The notes beneath the pieces were generated by a model. That model was not told where the DNA came from and made no database searches. It saw only the letters and a list, made by a program, of their open reading frames with translations. Position numbers and translations under genes: made by a program. Below, in pieces: positions 34,301 to 42,817 of a DNA stretch of 64,000 nt (position 1 is the first letter of the stretch; every line of letters begins with the position of its first letter). Source of the stretch: Poriferisodalis sp965205175 (GTDB lineage Bacteria; Actinomycetota; Acidimicrobiia; Acidimicrobiales; Poriferisodalaceae). The stretch covers positions 1,984,001 to 2,048,000 of the forward strand of contig NZ_OZ242038.1 of the NCBI RefSeq assembly GCF_965205175.1, given 5' to 3'.

Positions 34301-35761
34301 GTGGCCGGCGAACCCGATACGGCACTCGATTCGGCAGCGGAGGCGGCTCTGCTGGCCGAGTTGGCGGGCTTGCTGGGAGACCGAGCGCGTGCCAACGGCT
34401 TCGAGCGCTCGCTGTACCGACGTGACGGCTCAATCGAAGGCAGCGTTCCGGCCAACGTCTGCTTGCCCGAGAACGCGGACGAGGTTGCCGGCATCGTTCG
34501 GATATGCCGCCGTCACGGACGCCCCTTCGTCGCCCGCGGTTCGGGAACCGGGCTGGCGGGCGGCGCAGCGCCGGTGGGCAACCCGGTGGTCATCGCGACC
34601 GCCAAAATGGACCGCATCCTCGACGTGGACCTCGCCAACAGGGTGGCTTGGGTCGAGCCGGGGGTGCTGAATCTGGATCTGTCGCGGGCGCTGGCACCGC
34701 TGGGCTTCCACTTCGCACCGGACCCTTCGAGTCAGCAGGTCTGCTCCGTCGGCGGGAACATCGCCAACAACTCCGGCGGCCCGCACTGCTTGGCCTACGG
34801 GGTGACCACGGCCCATGTCGCAGCGCTGGAGGTGGTGCTGCCCTCGGGTGAGGTGACGAACTTCGGCGGTATCGAGGCCGAGCCTGCCGGACTGGATCTG
34901 CGCGGCCTGTTCGTGGGCTCCGAGGGCACCATGGGCATCGCCACGAAGGCGGCTGTGCGGCTCACGCCGAACGCGCCGTCAGTGCGCACCCTATTGCTCG
35001 ACTTCGATGACGTGAGCGAGGGCTCGGCGGCGGTCAGCGCCATCATCGCTGCCGGTCTCGTGCCGTCCGCGCTGGAGATGATGGACCAGCGGGCCATCGA
35101 GATCGTGGAGGCGTTCGCGCATGCCGGCTACCCGACCGGTGCTGCTGCGGTGCTGCTGGTGGAGCTGGACGGCCTGCCGGGCGGCGTCGAAGCCGGAGTG
35201 CAGATCGTGCGCGAGGTGGCGCAGCGCCATCACGCTGGCGAGGTGCGGGTCGCCGCCGACGACGCCGAGCGGGCGCTGCTGTGGAAGGGGCGCAAGAACG
35301 CGTTCGGCGCTGTGGCGCGTATCAAGCCGGACTACTACCTGCACGACACGGTGGTGCCCCGCTCGCGGCTCACCGAAGTGCTTGAGCAGGTGTACCGGAT
35401 CGCCGACGCCTACGGCCTGATCGCCGTCAACGTCTTTCACGCGGGCGACGGAAACCTGCACCCGATCCTGGCCTTCGACCGCCGCGAGCCCGGCGTCGAC
35501 GAACGCGTAAAGGCGGCGGGGCGCGACATCGTGGCTGCCTCCATCGCGGCGGGAGGGGTGCTCAGCGGCGAGCACGGCATCGGCTTGGAGAAGCGCGACT
35601 ACATGGGGATGCTGTTCGGCGCGCACGACATGCACACGCAGGACGTGGTTCGTGAAGCGTTCGACCCGCAGGGGTTCGCGAATCCGCTGAAGGTGATTCC
35701 GTCGGGCTCGCGTTGCAGCGATTCGTTCCGCCAGCATGTGCCCGAAGGCGCTTGGGTGTGA
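34301..35761 (+). CDS. glcD: glycolate oxidase FAD-linked subunit
   Basis: The 486-aa protein is the FAD-bearing catalytic subunit that oxidises glycolate (or D-lactate) to glyoxylate. It has FVARGSGTGLAGGAAPVG, NNSGGPHCLAYGVTTAHV, GSEGTMGIATKA, VNVFHAGDGNLHP and SGEHGIGLEKRDYM in the expected order. The GTG at 34301 follows a TACGGT element by 6 bases. It is the first gene of a glcD-glcE-glcF operon with 4-base GTGA overlaps, and the set of three subunits favours membrane-linked glycolate dehydrogenase. Confidence 0.9.
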   Translation: MAGEPDTALDSAAEAALLAELAGLLGDRARANGFERSLYRRDGSIEGSVPANVCLPENADEVAGIVRICRRHGRPFVARGSGTGLAGGAAPVGNPVVIATAKMDRILDVDLANRVAWVEPGVLNLDLSRALAPLGFHFAPDPSSQQVCSVGGNIANNSGGPHCLAYGVTTAHVAALEVVLPSGEVTNFGGIEAEPAGLDLRGLFVGSEGTMGIATKAAVRLTPNAPSVRTLLLDFDDVSEGSAAVSAIIAAGLVPSALEMMDQRAIEIVEAFAHAGYPTGAAAVLLVELDGLPGGVEAGVQIVREVAQRHHAGEVRVAADDAERALLWKGRKNAFGAVARIKPDYYLHDTVVPRSRLTEVLEQVYRIADAYGLIAVNVFHAGDGNLHPILAFDRREPGVDERVKAAGRDIVAASIAAGGVLSGEHGIGLEKRDYMGMLFGAHDMHTQDVVREAFDPQGFANPLKVIPSGSRCSDSFRQHVPEGAWV

Positions 35762-36792
35762 ACGCTCCTGGCAGTACTGCGGGTGCCGTGCTGGGCACTG
35801 CCAGGACAGCCGGCGCCGACACTGGCACCGGGGCACCTGGTGCGGAGGCCGTGTCGGTTCCTGTCGGTGCCAGCCTGGCCGCGAGCGTGGCAGCGGAGGT
35901 GAGCGCGTTCGCCCATGAGGTCGGCGCCAGCGATCCGGTCACTGCTGTGGGGGCTCGCACCCACTGGGCAGTCGGCGGTGCGCCGCGAGCGGGAACCCGT
36001 GAGGTGCGCGCGCCATCGGGGGTGTGGGAGCACGAGCCGTCGGAGATGACGGTGCGCTGCGGCGCGGGCACCGCCGTGGCAGAGCTGTCGGCTCATCTTG
36101 CCTCGACCGGCCAGATGGTGCCGCTCGACCCGGCCGACGATGCAGCCACCGTCGGCGGTGTGCTGGCCTGCGGCTACAGCGGCCATCGTCGGCTGCGCTA
36201 CGGCCACGTGCGCGATCTTGTGCTGCAGACGCGTCATGTCGATGCGAGCGGCAAGGTGGTGACCGCCGGCGGGCCCACCGTCAAGAACGTCTCCGGCTAC
36301 GACTTGGTGCGCCTGCTGGTGGGCTCGGTGGGCACGCTGGGCCTGCTGGCCGAGGTGATCCTCCGCACGCTGCCGCTGCCGCCGAGCTCTCAGTGGCTGG
36401 TGGGCGACGGTGACCCGTTCGCGGCGTTCGACGCGCTGTACCGGCCCAGCAGCATCCTATGGAACGGCACGCGCAGCTGGATCCTGCTGGAAGGCAACCC
36501 GACCGACGTCGCCGCCGAGGCTGCCAAGCTGGCCCCGCTGGGCTTCGCCCCGTCTGCTGACGGCCCTCCCCGGATGCCGGCTGCGGGGCGCGAGTCGATG
36601 CGGCCTGCCGACCTGCGGGCGCTGGCGGAGACCCCGGGCGAGTGGCTGGCCGAGGTCGGCGTGGGCCTGGTGCATCGCAGCGAGCCCGTGGCTGCGGTGC
36701 CGGTCTCGCCGGCCAACGCAGTGCTGATGTCCGCGCTGAAGGCGAAGCTGGACCCTGCCGGTCGGTTGAATCCGGGCAGGAGTGCTTGGTGA
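35758..36792 (+). CDS. glcE: glycolate oxidase subunit, FAD-binding
   Basis: The 344-aa protein is the second FAD-binding subunit of glycolate dehydrogenase. It lacks the GlcD cap but has VGGVLACGYSGHRRLRYGHV-type FAD contact (about residues 133-152), GGPTVKNVSGYDLVRLL and GSVGTLGLLAEV. The N-terminal 40 residues are Gly/Ala/Thr-rich and poorly conserved. Start at GTG 35758 overlaps the glcD stop (GTGA); stop overlaps glcF the same way. Confidence 0.85.
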   Translation: MNAPGSTAGAVLGTARTAGADTGTGAPGAEAVSVPVGASLAASVAAEVSAFAHEVGASDPVTAVGARTHWAVGGAPRAGTREVRAPSGVWEHEPSEMTVRCGAGTAVAELSAHLASTGQMVPLDPADDAATVGGVLACGYSGHRRLRYGHVRDLVLQTRHVDASGKVVTAGGPTVKNVSGYDLVRLLVGSVGTLGLLAEVILRTLPLPPSSQWLVGDGDPFAAFDALYRPSSILWNGTRSWILLEGNPTDVAAEAAKLAPLGFAPSADGPPRMPAAGRESMRPADLRALAETPGEWLAEVGVGLVHRSEPVAAVPVSPANAVLMSALKAKLDPAGRLNPGRSAW

Positions 36793-38105
36793 CGCCGTCG
36801 GAGGCCACGGCCGACGCGGCGGGTGCGCCGAGCGCAGCGCCGAGCCGGGCAGACACGTTCGATCTGTCGCTGGACATCGACAGCGACACACTGGCAGCTT
36901 GCGTCGCGTGCGGCATGTGCCTGCCGCACTGTCCCACGTATCGGGTGACGGGGGAGGAGTCGGCGTCACCGCGTGGCCGCATCGCATTGATGCGAGAAGT
37001 CGTCGAGCGCGGCGAAGCCGACGGCGCGTTCGTGGAGTTCATGGACGCGTGCATTCAGTGCCGCGGCTGCGAAACGGCCTGTCCGGCCGGCGTGAAGTAC
37101 GGGGCCATGATGGAGACCACGCGCCAAGCGCTGGCTTCGCAGACCCGCTACCAGCCTCGGCTGCGACGGCTGGCCTACCGGCTGCTCGGCATGCCGCGGC
37201 TGCTCGGTGCCGGGTCGCGGCTGCTGGGAGTGGCGCAGCGGCTGGGCGTGCTTCGGCTTGCCGGGACGCTGCGACGCACGAGGCGGTTCCGGCGGCTGGG
37301 AGCGATGGCGGCATCGCTGCCGCGGGTTCCGGTCCGCCAGCGCCGCTTGGTGCCCAGCGGTGAGGACGTGTGGCTGTTCACCGGCTGCGTGATGGATGCG
37401 TGGATGCGCGACACGCACCGGGCTGCCAAGACGGTCATCGAAGCAGCCGGCGCGGGTGTCGCGCTGCCGCCGCCGGGCGCGGCGTGCTGTGGCTCGCTGC
37501 ACACCCACGCGGGTCTCGGCGACCAAGCGCGACGGCTCGCTCGCCGGGTCATGGCCGCTCTGCCGGGCGACGCGCCGGTCTTGGTGGACTCGGCAGGTTG
37601 CGGTGCCGCGATGAAGGAGTACGGACATTTGCTCGGCACCGCTGAGGCGCACCGATTCGCAGCACGCGTGAAGGACGTGTGCGAGTGGCTGGCGGAGCGA
37701 GTCGAGGAACTGCCCGAAAGCACAGCAGGCTCGACTGCGGACAGTTCATCGACGCGCGCGGGTGTGGCGGTGCCGAGCGAGCGGATCGCGGTGCAAGATC
37801 CCTGCCATCTGCGTCACGTGCAGCAGGCCCACCTGCCGGTGCGCACCGTGCTCGAGCGTTACGTCGAGGTCGCAGAACTCGATGACGAGGGCATGTGCTG
37901 CGGTGCCGGCGGCGCGTACTCGCAGCAGCATCCGGACGTGGCGGCGGCGGTGCGCGAGCGTAAAGTCGCCGCCATCGAGCGCACCGGCGCGAGGACCGTG
38001 GCCAGCGCCAACCCGGGCTGCGCCTTGCATTTGCGAGCCGTCGGCATCGATGCACGCCATCCGCTGGAGATCGTGGCAGAGCGCATGCCGTCGCAAGAGG
38101 CCTGA
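36789..38105 (+). CDS. glcF: glycolate oxidase iron-sulfur subunit
   Basis: The 438-aa protein carries two 4Fe-4S motifs, CVACGMCLPHCP (about residues 38-49) and CIQCRGCETACP (about 88-99), and two CCG domains: AACCGSLHTHAG in the first, and DPCHLRH with GMCCGAGGAY in the second. It passes electrons from the flavin subunits toward the quinone pool. A long stretch of arginines and leucines (about 120-180) may contact the membrane. The GTG start overlaps glcE (GTGA). Confidence 0.9.
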   Translation: MTPSEATADAAGAPSAAPSRADTFDLSLDIDSDTLAACVACGMCLPHCPTYRVTGEESASPRGRIALMREVVERGEADGAFVEFMDACIQCRGCETACPAGVKYGAMMETTRQALASQTRYQPRLRRLAYRLLGMPRLLGAGSRLLGVAQRLGVLRLAGTLRRTRRFRRLGAMAASLPRVPVRQRRLVPSGEDVWLFTGCVMDAWMRDTHRAAKTVIEAAGAGVALPPPGAACCGSLHTHAGLGDQARRLARRVMAALPGDAPVLVDSAGCGAAMKEYGHLLGTAEAHRFAARVKDVCEWLAERVEELPESTAGSTADSSSTRAGVAVPSERIAVQDPCHLRHVQQAHLPVRTVLERYVEVAELDDEGMCCGAGGAYSQQHPDVAAAVRERKVAAIERTGARTVASANPGCALHLRAVGIDARHPLEIVAERMPSQEA

Positions 38106-38138
38106 GGTCATGCACTCAGTCAGCGGAGGTCTGAGCGC

Positions 38139-38354
38139 ATGAACGACGAGATCGCCGAACTCGCCGACCAGCTCGATGCCGCTGCCGAGCGGCTCGCCGA
38201 GCTGTCGATCGAACTGCTTCAAGGCGCTCTCGCCGACGCCGACACCTCCCAAGCTCGCGCTCAGCTAGAGCGAAGCGTCACCCGAGCCCGCCGAGCCACC
38301 CACAAAGCCGCCGCCATCCTGCGCGCAGCTGTTCGCCCCACCGTCGACGACTAG
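38139..38354 (+). CDS. small helical protein of unknown function
   Basis: The 71-aa protein is predicted all helix with a heptad pattern (IAELADQLDAAAERLAELSI), then a basic helix. It starts 33 bases after glcF with a GGAGG ribosome site 9 bases upstream of the ATG, so it is probably the last gene of the glc operon. No family is recognised. Confidence 0.6.
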   Translation: MNDEIAELADQLDAAAERLAELSIELLQGALADADTSQARAQLERSVTRARRATHKAAAILRAAVRPTVDD

Positions 38355-38381
38355 CCGTGTGGTGGTGCGGCGTTGTGGCAG

Positions 38382-40889
38382 CTAGACGCGGGTGCCGAGG
38401 GATTCGAGGGGGATGAGCTTGCGGTCGGTGGCGTTGTCAGTCGGCCGCAGCACTCGGCTGGCGACAGCGGGCGCGCCGTCCGCGGGCTGGTAGCCGGTCA
38501 GGCGCTGGCGGAGGCGACGTCCGACTGGCTCGGCGAGGTGGCGGAAATCCTGTTCGGTGAGGCCTTGGCCGTGCTGTGCGCCCGCTGCGCGGGAGATGTT
38601 CTCGTCCATGAGCGTTCCGCCGAGGTCGTTGGCACCCGCGCGCAGAATCTGCTGTGCGCCCTGCAGGCCGATCTTCACCCACGACACCTGCACGTTGTCG
38701 ATGAGGCCGCGGTAGGCGATCCGCGGCACAGCGTGCATGAGCAGCGTCTCGCGGAAGGTCGGCCCGCGCCGCGCTCCTTTTCGCAGGTAGATCGGGCTGG
38801 CCATGTGTACGAACGGCAGCGGGACCCACTCGGTGAACCCGCCTGTGCGCTGCTGCAGCTCACGCGTGGCTACGATGTGGTTCGCCCAATGCTTCGGATG
38901 CTCGACCGATCCGAACATGATGGTGATGTTGGAGTGCAGCCCCACCGCGTGGGCTGCCTCGTGGCATTCGAGCCACTCTGCGGTGCTGATCTTGTCGGGG
39001 CACAGCACCGCCCGCACCGAGTCGTCGAGAATCTCGGCGGCGGTCCCCGGCAGCGACTTCAGCCCCGCCTCCTTGAGTCGCATGAGGTAGTCCACCAGCG
39101 ACTCGCCGAGCCGCTTGGCGCCTTCGATCACCTCCAAGGCGGTGAACCCGTGAAGGTGCATGTCTGGCACGACCTCGTGAATGGCCCGGCAGACGTCGAT
39201 GTAGTAGTCGCCGTCGAAGCTGGGGTGGATGCCGCCTTGCAGCGTCACCTCGGTGGCGCCCAGCTCGGCGGCTTCGATCACCCGCTCCTGGATGTCAGCC
39301 AGCGACAGCATGTAGGGCGTGCCCCGCAGGTTCAGCGACAGAGGACCCTTGGAGAAGCCGCAGAATTTGCACTTGAACGTGCAGACGTTCGTGTAGTTGA
39401 TGTTGCGGTTGTACACCCAGGTGACCACATCGCCCACCGCCTCACGGCGCAGCTCGTCGGCCACCTCGCCGACCGCGACCACCTCCGGCCCGCGTGCGCC
39501 GAACAGCGTCACGATCTCTTCGTGCCCGACCCGCTCGCCGGCCATCACGCCGTCGAGCACTTCCCGCACCGCGCCGTGTGCGAACGACGGCCCGCCCATG
39601 AGGTCTGTGGGCAGGTGACCGGCACCGCCGGAGTACCACTGTGTGGAATTCTCGTCGGCCGCCAGCACGTCGGCGCCGGAGCCTGCTTGGAGGTTCTCCA
39701 TGGTTCGCTCGGGCATCTGGGCGCCCGGATCGTCGCGTCCGAGGCCCTCGGCGTCGCTGCGGTCCATCACTGCGAACCGATTGGCCTCGGCCAGCCAGCG
39801 CTCCGGCCGATGCACGTACTCCGGGTAGATCGTGAGCCGCGGGGCGAGCGTGAACTGCCGTTCCTCAGTGACGTCTCGCAGGCGGTCCAGTGCCGGCCAT
39901 GGACGCTCGGGGTTGACGTGGTCGGCGGTGACCGGCGAGACGCCGCCCCAGTCGTCGATGCCGCAGCTCAGCAGGCCGCCGAAGTCGTCGGAGAGATTCG
40001 GCGGCGCCTGCAGATGGACCTCCGGCGGCAGCAGCAGTCGCGCCAGCGCAATGGCCTGCGCGTACTCGTCGGGCGGGCAAGCAGGCATGTTGTGCATCGA
40101 TGTGCCCGCCTTGGGCAGGAAGTTCTGCACGATCACTTCTTGGACATGGCCCCAGCGGGCGTGGCTTGCAGCGATTGCCTCGATGGCGACAAGCCGGTCG
40201 TCGAGCGACTCGCCGATGCCTACGAGGATCCCCGTCGTGTAGGGGATGGACAGTTCGCCGGCGGCTTCGAGTGTGGCGAGCCGGCGTGTCGGCGTCTTGT
40301 CCGGCGACCCACGGTGGCAATCCAAGTGAGGGTTCAGCGACTCCAGCATCATCCCCTGGCTCGGCGCGACCTCCCGCAGCGCCGCCAGCTCGTCGGCAGC
40401 CAGCGCGCCCGGGTTGGCATGGGGGAGCAGACCGGTCTCGTCGCGTACGAGCCGGCACATCTCGACCAGGTAGTGGACGGTGGAATCCCAGCCGCGGGCG
40501 GCCAGCCAGTCGGCAGCAGCGGGGTAGCGCAGCTCGGGACGTTCGCCGAGCGTGAACAGCGCCTCATGGCAGCCGGCACGGGCACCGCTGGTTGCGATCT
40601 CCAGCACCTGTTCCGGGGTCAGGTACGGAGAGTCGAGGCGAGCCGGAGGCTGGGCGAACGTGCAGTAGCCGCATTTGTCGCGGCACAGCATCGTCAGCGG
40701 GATGAACACCTTCGGGCTGTACGTCACCCGAGTGCCGAAACTGCGGTCGCGCACTTCAGCTGCCCGCTCGGCCAACTCGGCAAGCGGCAGCGCCGCGAGT
40801 GCCTGCGACACCGCCGACGGCTCCGGCGGTTCCCCAGCGCGGCCCGCAGGCGGATCTTCGAGGGTGGGTGTCGGATGGAGCAGCGTCAC
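38382..40889 (-). CDS. fbiC: FO synthase, fused CofG-CofH (F420 biosynthesis)
   Basis: The 835-aa fusion makes the deazaflavin FO, the F420 chromophore, from tyrosine and 5-amino-6-ribitylaminouracil. The N-terminal CofG half has the radical SAM motif CRDKCGYC (about residues 74-81) and the C-terminal CofH half has CTFKCKFC (about 500-507), each binding a 4Fe-4S cluster. Fusion is normal in actinobacteria. I start at the GTG at 40889, because GGAGG (40896-40900) is 6 bases upstream; an in-frame ATG at 40940 would add 17 residues with no ribosome site. F420 users are expected: a Ddn-like gene lies at 46.6 kb and ribH, which uses the same uracil, at 58.4 kb. Confidence 0.93.
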   Translation of the reverse strand: MTLLHPTPTLEDPPAGRAGEPPEPSAVSQALAALPLAELAERAAEVRDRSFGTRVTYSPKVFIPLTMLCRDKCGYCTFAQPPARLDSPYLTPEQVLEIATSGARAGCHEALFTLGERPELRYPAAADWLAARGWDSTVHYLVEMCRLVRDETGLLPHANPGALAADELAALREVAPSQGMMLESLNPHLDCHRGSPDKTPTRRLATLEAAGELSIPYTTGILVGIGESLDDRLVAIEAIAASHARWGHVQEVIVQNFLPKAGTSMHNMPACPPDEYAQAIALARLLLPPEVHLQAPPNLSDDFGGLLSCGIDDWGGVSPVTADHVNPERPWPALDRLRDVTEERQFTLAPRLTIYPEYVHRPERWLAEANRFAVMDRSDAEGLGRDDPGAQMPERTMENLQAGSGADVLAADENSTQWYSGGAGHLPTDLMGGPSFAHGAVREVLDGVMAGERVGHEEIVTLFGARGPEVVAVGEVADELRREAVGDVVTWVYNRNINYTNVCTFKCKFCGFSKGPLSLNLRGTPYMLSLADIQERVIEAAELGATEVTLQGGIHPSFDGDYYIDVCRAIHEVVPDMHLHGFTALEVIEGAKRLGESLVDYLMRLKEAGLKSLPGTAAEILDDSVRAVLCPDKISTAEWLECHEAAHAVGLHSNITIMFGSVEHPKHWANHIVATRELQQRTGGFTEWVPLPFVHMASPIYLRKGARRGPTFRETLLMHAVPRIAYRGLIDNVQVSWVKIGLQGAQQILRAGANDLGGTLMDENISRAAGAQHGQGLTEQDFRHLAEPVGRRLRQRLTGYQPADGAPAVASRVLRPTDNATDRKLIPLESLGTRV

Positions 40890-40974
40890 CGTGGGCCTCC
40901 GTTCGCGAGACGGTCGTGTGCGTTCCGGTCGTTCGGGCACCGGCCGATGCCGGCATCCGGCGAATCGAGCGGTA

Positions 40975-41550
40975 TCACCGCAGGCTTCTGTTCGTGATAC
41001 GGTCCGTGAGCCCGCTGTTCGCAGCTCGGACGGACTCAGGACCCATCGGAGCGTCGGCAGCCGCAGCGGCGCAGGCCCCGCCGGGGCGGGCTGAGCCGCG
41101 CTGCGGGGCCCCGAAGCGGGAGCGGCTGCGTATGCCCGACGGGCTCACCGACGCTTCGCAGGCCGGACATCGCGCTGCCAGCTCCAGTCGGGTGCCGCAG
41201 TCGGCATGCACCAGCACCGTTGGGGCGTCGCCGTCCTGGCACCATCGGTCGCCCCAGGCCATGAGCGCCAGCAAGCTGTTCGACAGGTCTCGGCCCTTGT
41301 GGGTGAGGACGTAGTCGTAGCGGATCGGACGGTGCTGGTAGGGCACCTTGGCGGCGATGCCGGCATCGACGAGACGGCCGAGCCGGTCGGCCAGCATGTT
41401 GCGGGCGATGCCGAGGTCGTGCTGCATGGCGCTGAACCGACGCACGCCGCGGAAGAGGTCCCGCACGATCAGCAGCGTCCAGCGATCGCCGACGATGTCC
41501 AGCGTTGCCTGGATGGAGCAGCCGGAGCGGCCTGTTGCGACGGTCGTCAC
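40975..41550 (-). CDS. HxlR-family transcriptional regulator
   Basis: The 191-aa protein starts with the HxlR winged helix: CSIQATLDIVGDRWTLLIVRDLF, whose conserved GDRWTLLI core and Cys (near residue 11) are typical, then RNMLADRLGRLVDAGI and YDYVLTHKGRDL. The Cys can sense electrophiles or disulfide stress in relatives. The C-terminal 75 residues include two CPAC-like cysteines (RCPACEA) and a Gly/Ala-rich tail. I place the start at GTG 41550: TAGCGT (41559-41564) lies 8 bases upstream and TTGCAA (41582-41587) 17 bases further. Its target is unknown; fbiC and the tkt-tal operon are neighbours. Confidence 0.82.
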   Translation of the reverse strand: MTTVATGRSGCSIQATLDIVGDRWTLLIVRDLFRGVRRFSAMQHDLGIARNMLADRLGRLVDAGIAAKVPYQHRPIRYDYVLTHKGRDLSNSLLALMAWGDRWCQDGDAPTVLVHADCGTRLELAARCPACEASVSPSGIRSRSRFGAPQRGSARPGGACAAAAADAPMGPESVRAANSGLTDRITNRSLR

Positions 41551-41558
41551 GGCTGCGA

Positions 41559-41587
41559 ACGCTAGGGCAGTCAGTTTCGGATTGCAA
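41559..41587 (-). promoter_or_regulatory. canonical promoter of the HxlR gene
   Basis: Read on the minus strand: TTGCAA (41582-41587), a 17-base spacer, TAGCGT (41559-41564), then 8 bases to the GTG. This is the best -35/-10 pair seen in the window and gives an essentially leaderless message. It calibrates the TAnnnT pattern found before other genes. Confidence 0.6.
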
Positions 41588-41611
41588 CCCACTGATGCGG
41601 GTCCACGGCGT

Positions 41612-42778
41612 TCAGGCGAGTGCGTCGGCTTTGGCTTGCAGCGACATCAGCAGTTCGTCGAAGCTCTTGGCGAACGCGGCAACGCCTTGGGCTTCGAGCA
41701 GGCCGGCGATGCCGTCGAGGTCGATGCCGTGCGCAGTGACCGCGTCGAGCACCTCCTGTGCCGCGGGCTCGTTGGCATCGACGCTGCGGCCGAGCGTGCC
41801 GTGATCGCAGAAGGCCGCGAGCGTGTCGTCGGGCATGGTGTTCACCGTGTGCGGGCCGATCAGCTCGTCGACATAGAGCGTGTCGGGATAGGCGGGATTC
41901 TTCGTGCTGGTCGATGCCCACAGCGGCCGCTGGAGCTGAGCGCCGAGCGCTGCGAGACGCTCCCAGCGCGGTCCGCTGAAGATCTCGACGAAGCGGCCGT
42001 AGGCAACGTGGGCCTGCGCCACCGCAGCCCGGCCGCGCAGGCTCAGCGCGTCGGTGCTGCCGGTCGCTTCCAGCCGCCGGTCGACTTCGGTGTCGGTGCG
42101 GCTCACGAAGAACGAGGCCACGCTGGCCACCTCCGACAAGTCAGTCGCTCCCGCTGCGACCCGATCCTCCAGCCCGCTCACGTATGCCTCGGCCACCTGC
42201 TCATAGCGAGCCACCGAGAAGATCAGCGTCACGTTGATGCTGCGACCTTCGGCGATCATCTGGCGGACTGCCCCGAGCCCTTCCATCGTGCCGGGGATCT
42301 TCACCATGAGATTTGGCCGAGCGAGGGACGCGTGCAGTTCGCGTGCGGCAGCGGCGGTGGCTGTCGTGTCGTGGGCCAGTGACGGGTCCACCTCCACCGA
42401 CACGAAGCCGTCGGTGCCCCCCGACGCCGCATGCACTCCTGCCAGCGTTCGCAGCGCGCCGCCGATGTCGCTGGCGACCAGCTGCCAGTACGCATGGTCG
42501 ACTGGGGCGCCCCCGCGTACGAGGTCGCTGAACTGCTCGTCGTAGTCCGAGGAGGTCTCGATGGCCTTCTGGAAGATCGACGGGTTGGAGGTGAGGCCGC
42601 GGATGCCCGCGTCGACCCAGGCGTCCAGTGTTCCGCCGGTGATCCAGCTGCGGCGCAGGTTGTCCAGCCACGGGCTCTGTCCGCATTCGGTGTAGAGCTG
42701 CACCAACCGTCGAAGCGAGCTGGTAGTGCCGGCGGTACTGTTGGGGCGGGTCGGGCAGGCCACAGGGGAGTCCTCCAT
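41612..42778 (-). CDS. tal: transaldolase
   Basis: The 388-aa TIM-barrel enzyme exchanges three-carbon units between sedoheptulose-7-phosphate and glyceraldehyde-3-phosphate in the pentose phosphate pathway. LTSNPSIFQKAI (about residues 61-72) and the lysine-bearing ASTSTKNPAYPDTLYVDEL (Schiff-base Lys near residue 290) are intact. Length fits the actinobacterial single-domain type. It starts 39 bases after transketolase on the same strand and is probably cotranscribed with it. Confidence 0.92.
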   Translation of the reverse strand: MEDSPVACPTRPNSTAGTTSSLRRLVQLYTECGQSPWLDNLRRSWITGGTLDAWVDAGIRGLTSNPSIFQKAIETSSDYDEQFSDLVRGGAPVDHAYWQLVASDIGGALRTLAGVHAASGGTDGFVSVEVDPSLAHDTTATAAAARELHASLARPNLMVKIPGTMEGLGAVRQMIAEGRSINVTLIFSVARYEQVAEAYVSGLEDRVAAGATDLSEVASVASFFVSRTDTEVDRRLEATGSTDALSLRGRAAVAQAHVAYGRFVEIFSGPRWERLAALGAQLQRPLWASTSTKNPAYPDTLYVDELIGPHTVNTMPDDTLAAFCDHGTLGRSVDANEPAAQEVLDAVTAHGIDLDGIAGLLEAQGVAAFAKSFDELLMSLQAKADALA

Positions 42779-42817
42779 GGTCGGTCTACAGCGCAGTCGG
42801 TCTGCAACAGCGTCGGC

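Noticed and set aside
38373..40997. Long open frame antisense to fbiC (874 codons) and a similar one of 744 codons at 14088-16322
   Set aside because: They follow from high GC on the opposite strand, lack recognisable domains, and lie over genes with clear motifs. The same holds for the 474-codon frame at 3408-4832.
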